DNA of 64,000 nt from Geotrypetes seraphini (taxonomy: Eukaryota; Chordata; Amphibia; Gymnophiona; Dermophiidae), in the NCBI RefSeq assembly GCF_902459505.1, contig NC_047091.1, forward strand, positions 152,549,455 to 152,613,454. The letters are read 5' to 3'. Below the pieces are notes generated by a model that saw nothing but the letters and a program-made list of their open reading frames with translations, had not been told where the DNA came from and searched no databases. Shown here piece after piece: positions 63,168 through 64,000 of the stretch (position 1 is its first letter; each line of letters opens with the position of its first letter). A program made the position numbers and the translations under genes.

Positions 63168-63183
63168 TAAATTGTTTTGTCTT
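63168..63183. repeat. L1 target-site duplication, right copy
   Basis: Matches 57776-57791 exactly, after which DIRS sequence resumes (tgctgaggtagg). Confidence 0.9.
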
Positions 63184-64000
63184 TGCTGAGGTAGGAATGC
63201 CCTCAGTTGAATGGTGTCGAGCAGGGCCCCTATGAATTGTAGCGTTTGAGAGGGTTGAAATTGAGATTTTGGAAAGTCGACTTCGAACCCCAACTGCTGA
63301 AGAAACAGGATTGTTGACTGTGTTGCTGAAAGCACTTCTTGAGAGGATTCTTTTATTAGCCAATCTTTGAGATAAGGAAAGACTTGGAATCTTTGAGCCC
63401 TTAAAGCTGCTGCCACTACTACCAGGCACTTGGTGAATACTCTGGGCGAGGATGCCAGGCCGAAGGACAGAACCTTGTACTGAAAGTGTTGATGGGCCAC
63501 TTAAAATCTCAGATGAATCAGTACGTGAGTATAAGCTTCTTTTAGATCTAGAGAGCATAGCCAATCGTTTTGATCTAAGAGGGAATATAGAGTCGCCAAG
63601 GACAACATGCAAAACTTTTCTTTTACCAAGTATTTGTTCAGGTCTCTGAGGTCTAAAATTGGACGTAAATCTCCCATCTTCTTTGGGATGAGAAAGTATC
63701 AGGAGTAGAAGCCCCGATTCTTTTGAGCAGGAGGTACCATCTCTATGGCATTTAGATGGAGTAGAAATTCTATTTCCTGAAGAAGAAGGGATGTCTGCTG
63801 AGGGTCTAAAGAAAACTCTCTTGGAGGATGATTCAGAGGTGTGGTGGTGAAATGAAGAGAATAACCCTCTTGAATGACTATGAGAACTCACAGGTCGGTT
63901 GTTGTCAGCATCCAGCATGGATGATACAAATGGAGCCAACCTCTGAGGAAGAGGCTGAGAGCGAGGAACAGCGGCTATGCTCCCCATGAGCACATCAAAA

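Larger units (their letters stand above)
54331..64000 (-). mobile_element. DIRS-type element, broken, runs off the window
   Basis: The left terminus (aacgcaagtgttatccagg...acatgtgggcaacgtcatcc) resembles those of the other two DIRS copies. Recombinase remnants lie at 54700-55860, RNase H at 56690-57600, and RT remnants from about 57600 and again from 63184 to the edge. It is broken in several places, perhaps ten or so, and interrupted by an L2-like tail, a hAT element and a full L1. It is older than the copy at 23041. The right end is not in view. Confidence 0.85.

Noticed and set aside
1-64000. An undescribed multi-gene defence or metabolic system
   Set aside because: Apart from two host genes, coding sequence is explained by known retroelement families; no cluster of unknown conserved genes is present.

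Overview
The window reads as vertebrate genomic DNA dominated by retroelements, most likely from an amphibian and probably a caecilian. The basis is the repeat mix (DIRS elements with tyrosine recombinase, CR1, L1 and L2-like LINEs, many hAT foldback MITEs, hammerhead-bearing foldback elements) plus AT-rich introns. The species call is inference from remembered repeat families, not from a search. Only two host genes are present, both on the minus strand, and both are identified from exons I translated by hand and whose splice phases fit together.

Host genes. The first four coding exons of an axonemal dynein heavy chain, best matched to DNAH10, lie at 12804-12555, 8653-8561, 8340-8216 and 1840-1747. 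Its promoter at about 12805-13000 carries a near-palindromic RFX X-box at 12843-12856, fitting a ciliary gene. Upstream on the same strand are the last four coding exons of the V-ATPase a2 subunit gene ATP6V0A2: 53817-53701, 52961-52844, 38660-38489 and 36656-36548 (stop). ATP6V0A2 followed by DNAH10 on one strand is the order I know from human 12q24.31, so this is conserved synteny.

Layout. 1-12.5 kb: DNAH10 introns with old LINE ends and MITEs. 12.5-15.8 kb: promoter and a 1.06 kb hAT element. 15.8-32.6 kb: one L1 copy with near-matching flanking repeats, into which a 5.7 kb CR1 (with a tandem-monomer 5' region), a 5.6 kb whole-looking DIRS and a hAT MITE have been inserted. 32.6-36.5 kb: foldback repeats and the presumed ATP6V0A2 3' UTR. 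36.5-53.8 kb: ATP6V0A2 exons; one intron of about 14.2 kb holds a second L1 that itself holds a CR1, a broken DIRS, a hAT MITE and a foldback with a hammerhead-like motif. 54.3-64 kb: a third, broken DIRS running off the window, interrupted by an L2-like tail, a hAT element and a young full-length L1 (57792-63167) with a perfect 16-bp target-site duplication and two open ORFs.

The order of insertions can be read directly: L1 copies first, then CR1, DIRS and MITEs into them, and the youngest L1 into a DIRS. The most interesting signals are two hammerhead-ribozyme-like motifs in the spacers of large inverted repeats, the 131-bp monomer array at the CR1 5' end, the DIRS terminal and internal complementary repeats, the X-box of the dynein gene, and an L1 ORF2 with no AUG ahead of its endonuclease domain. 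I see no prokaryote-type operon, CRISPR array or clearly new gene system.
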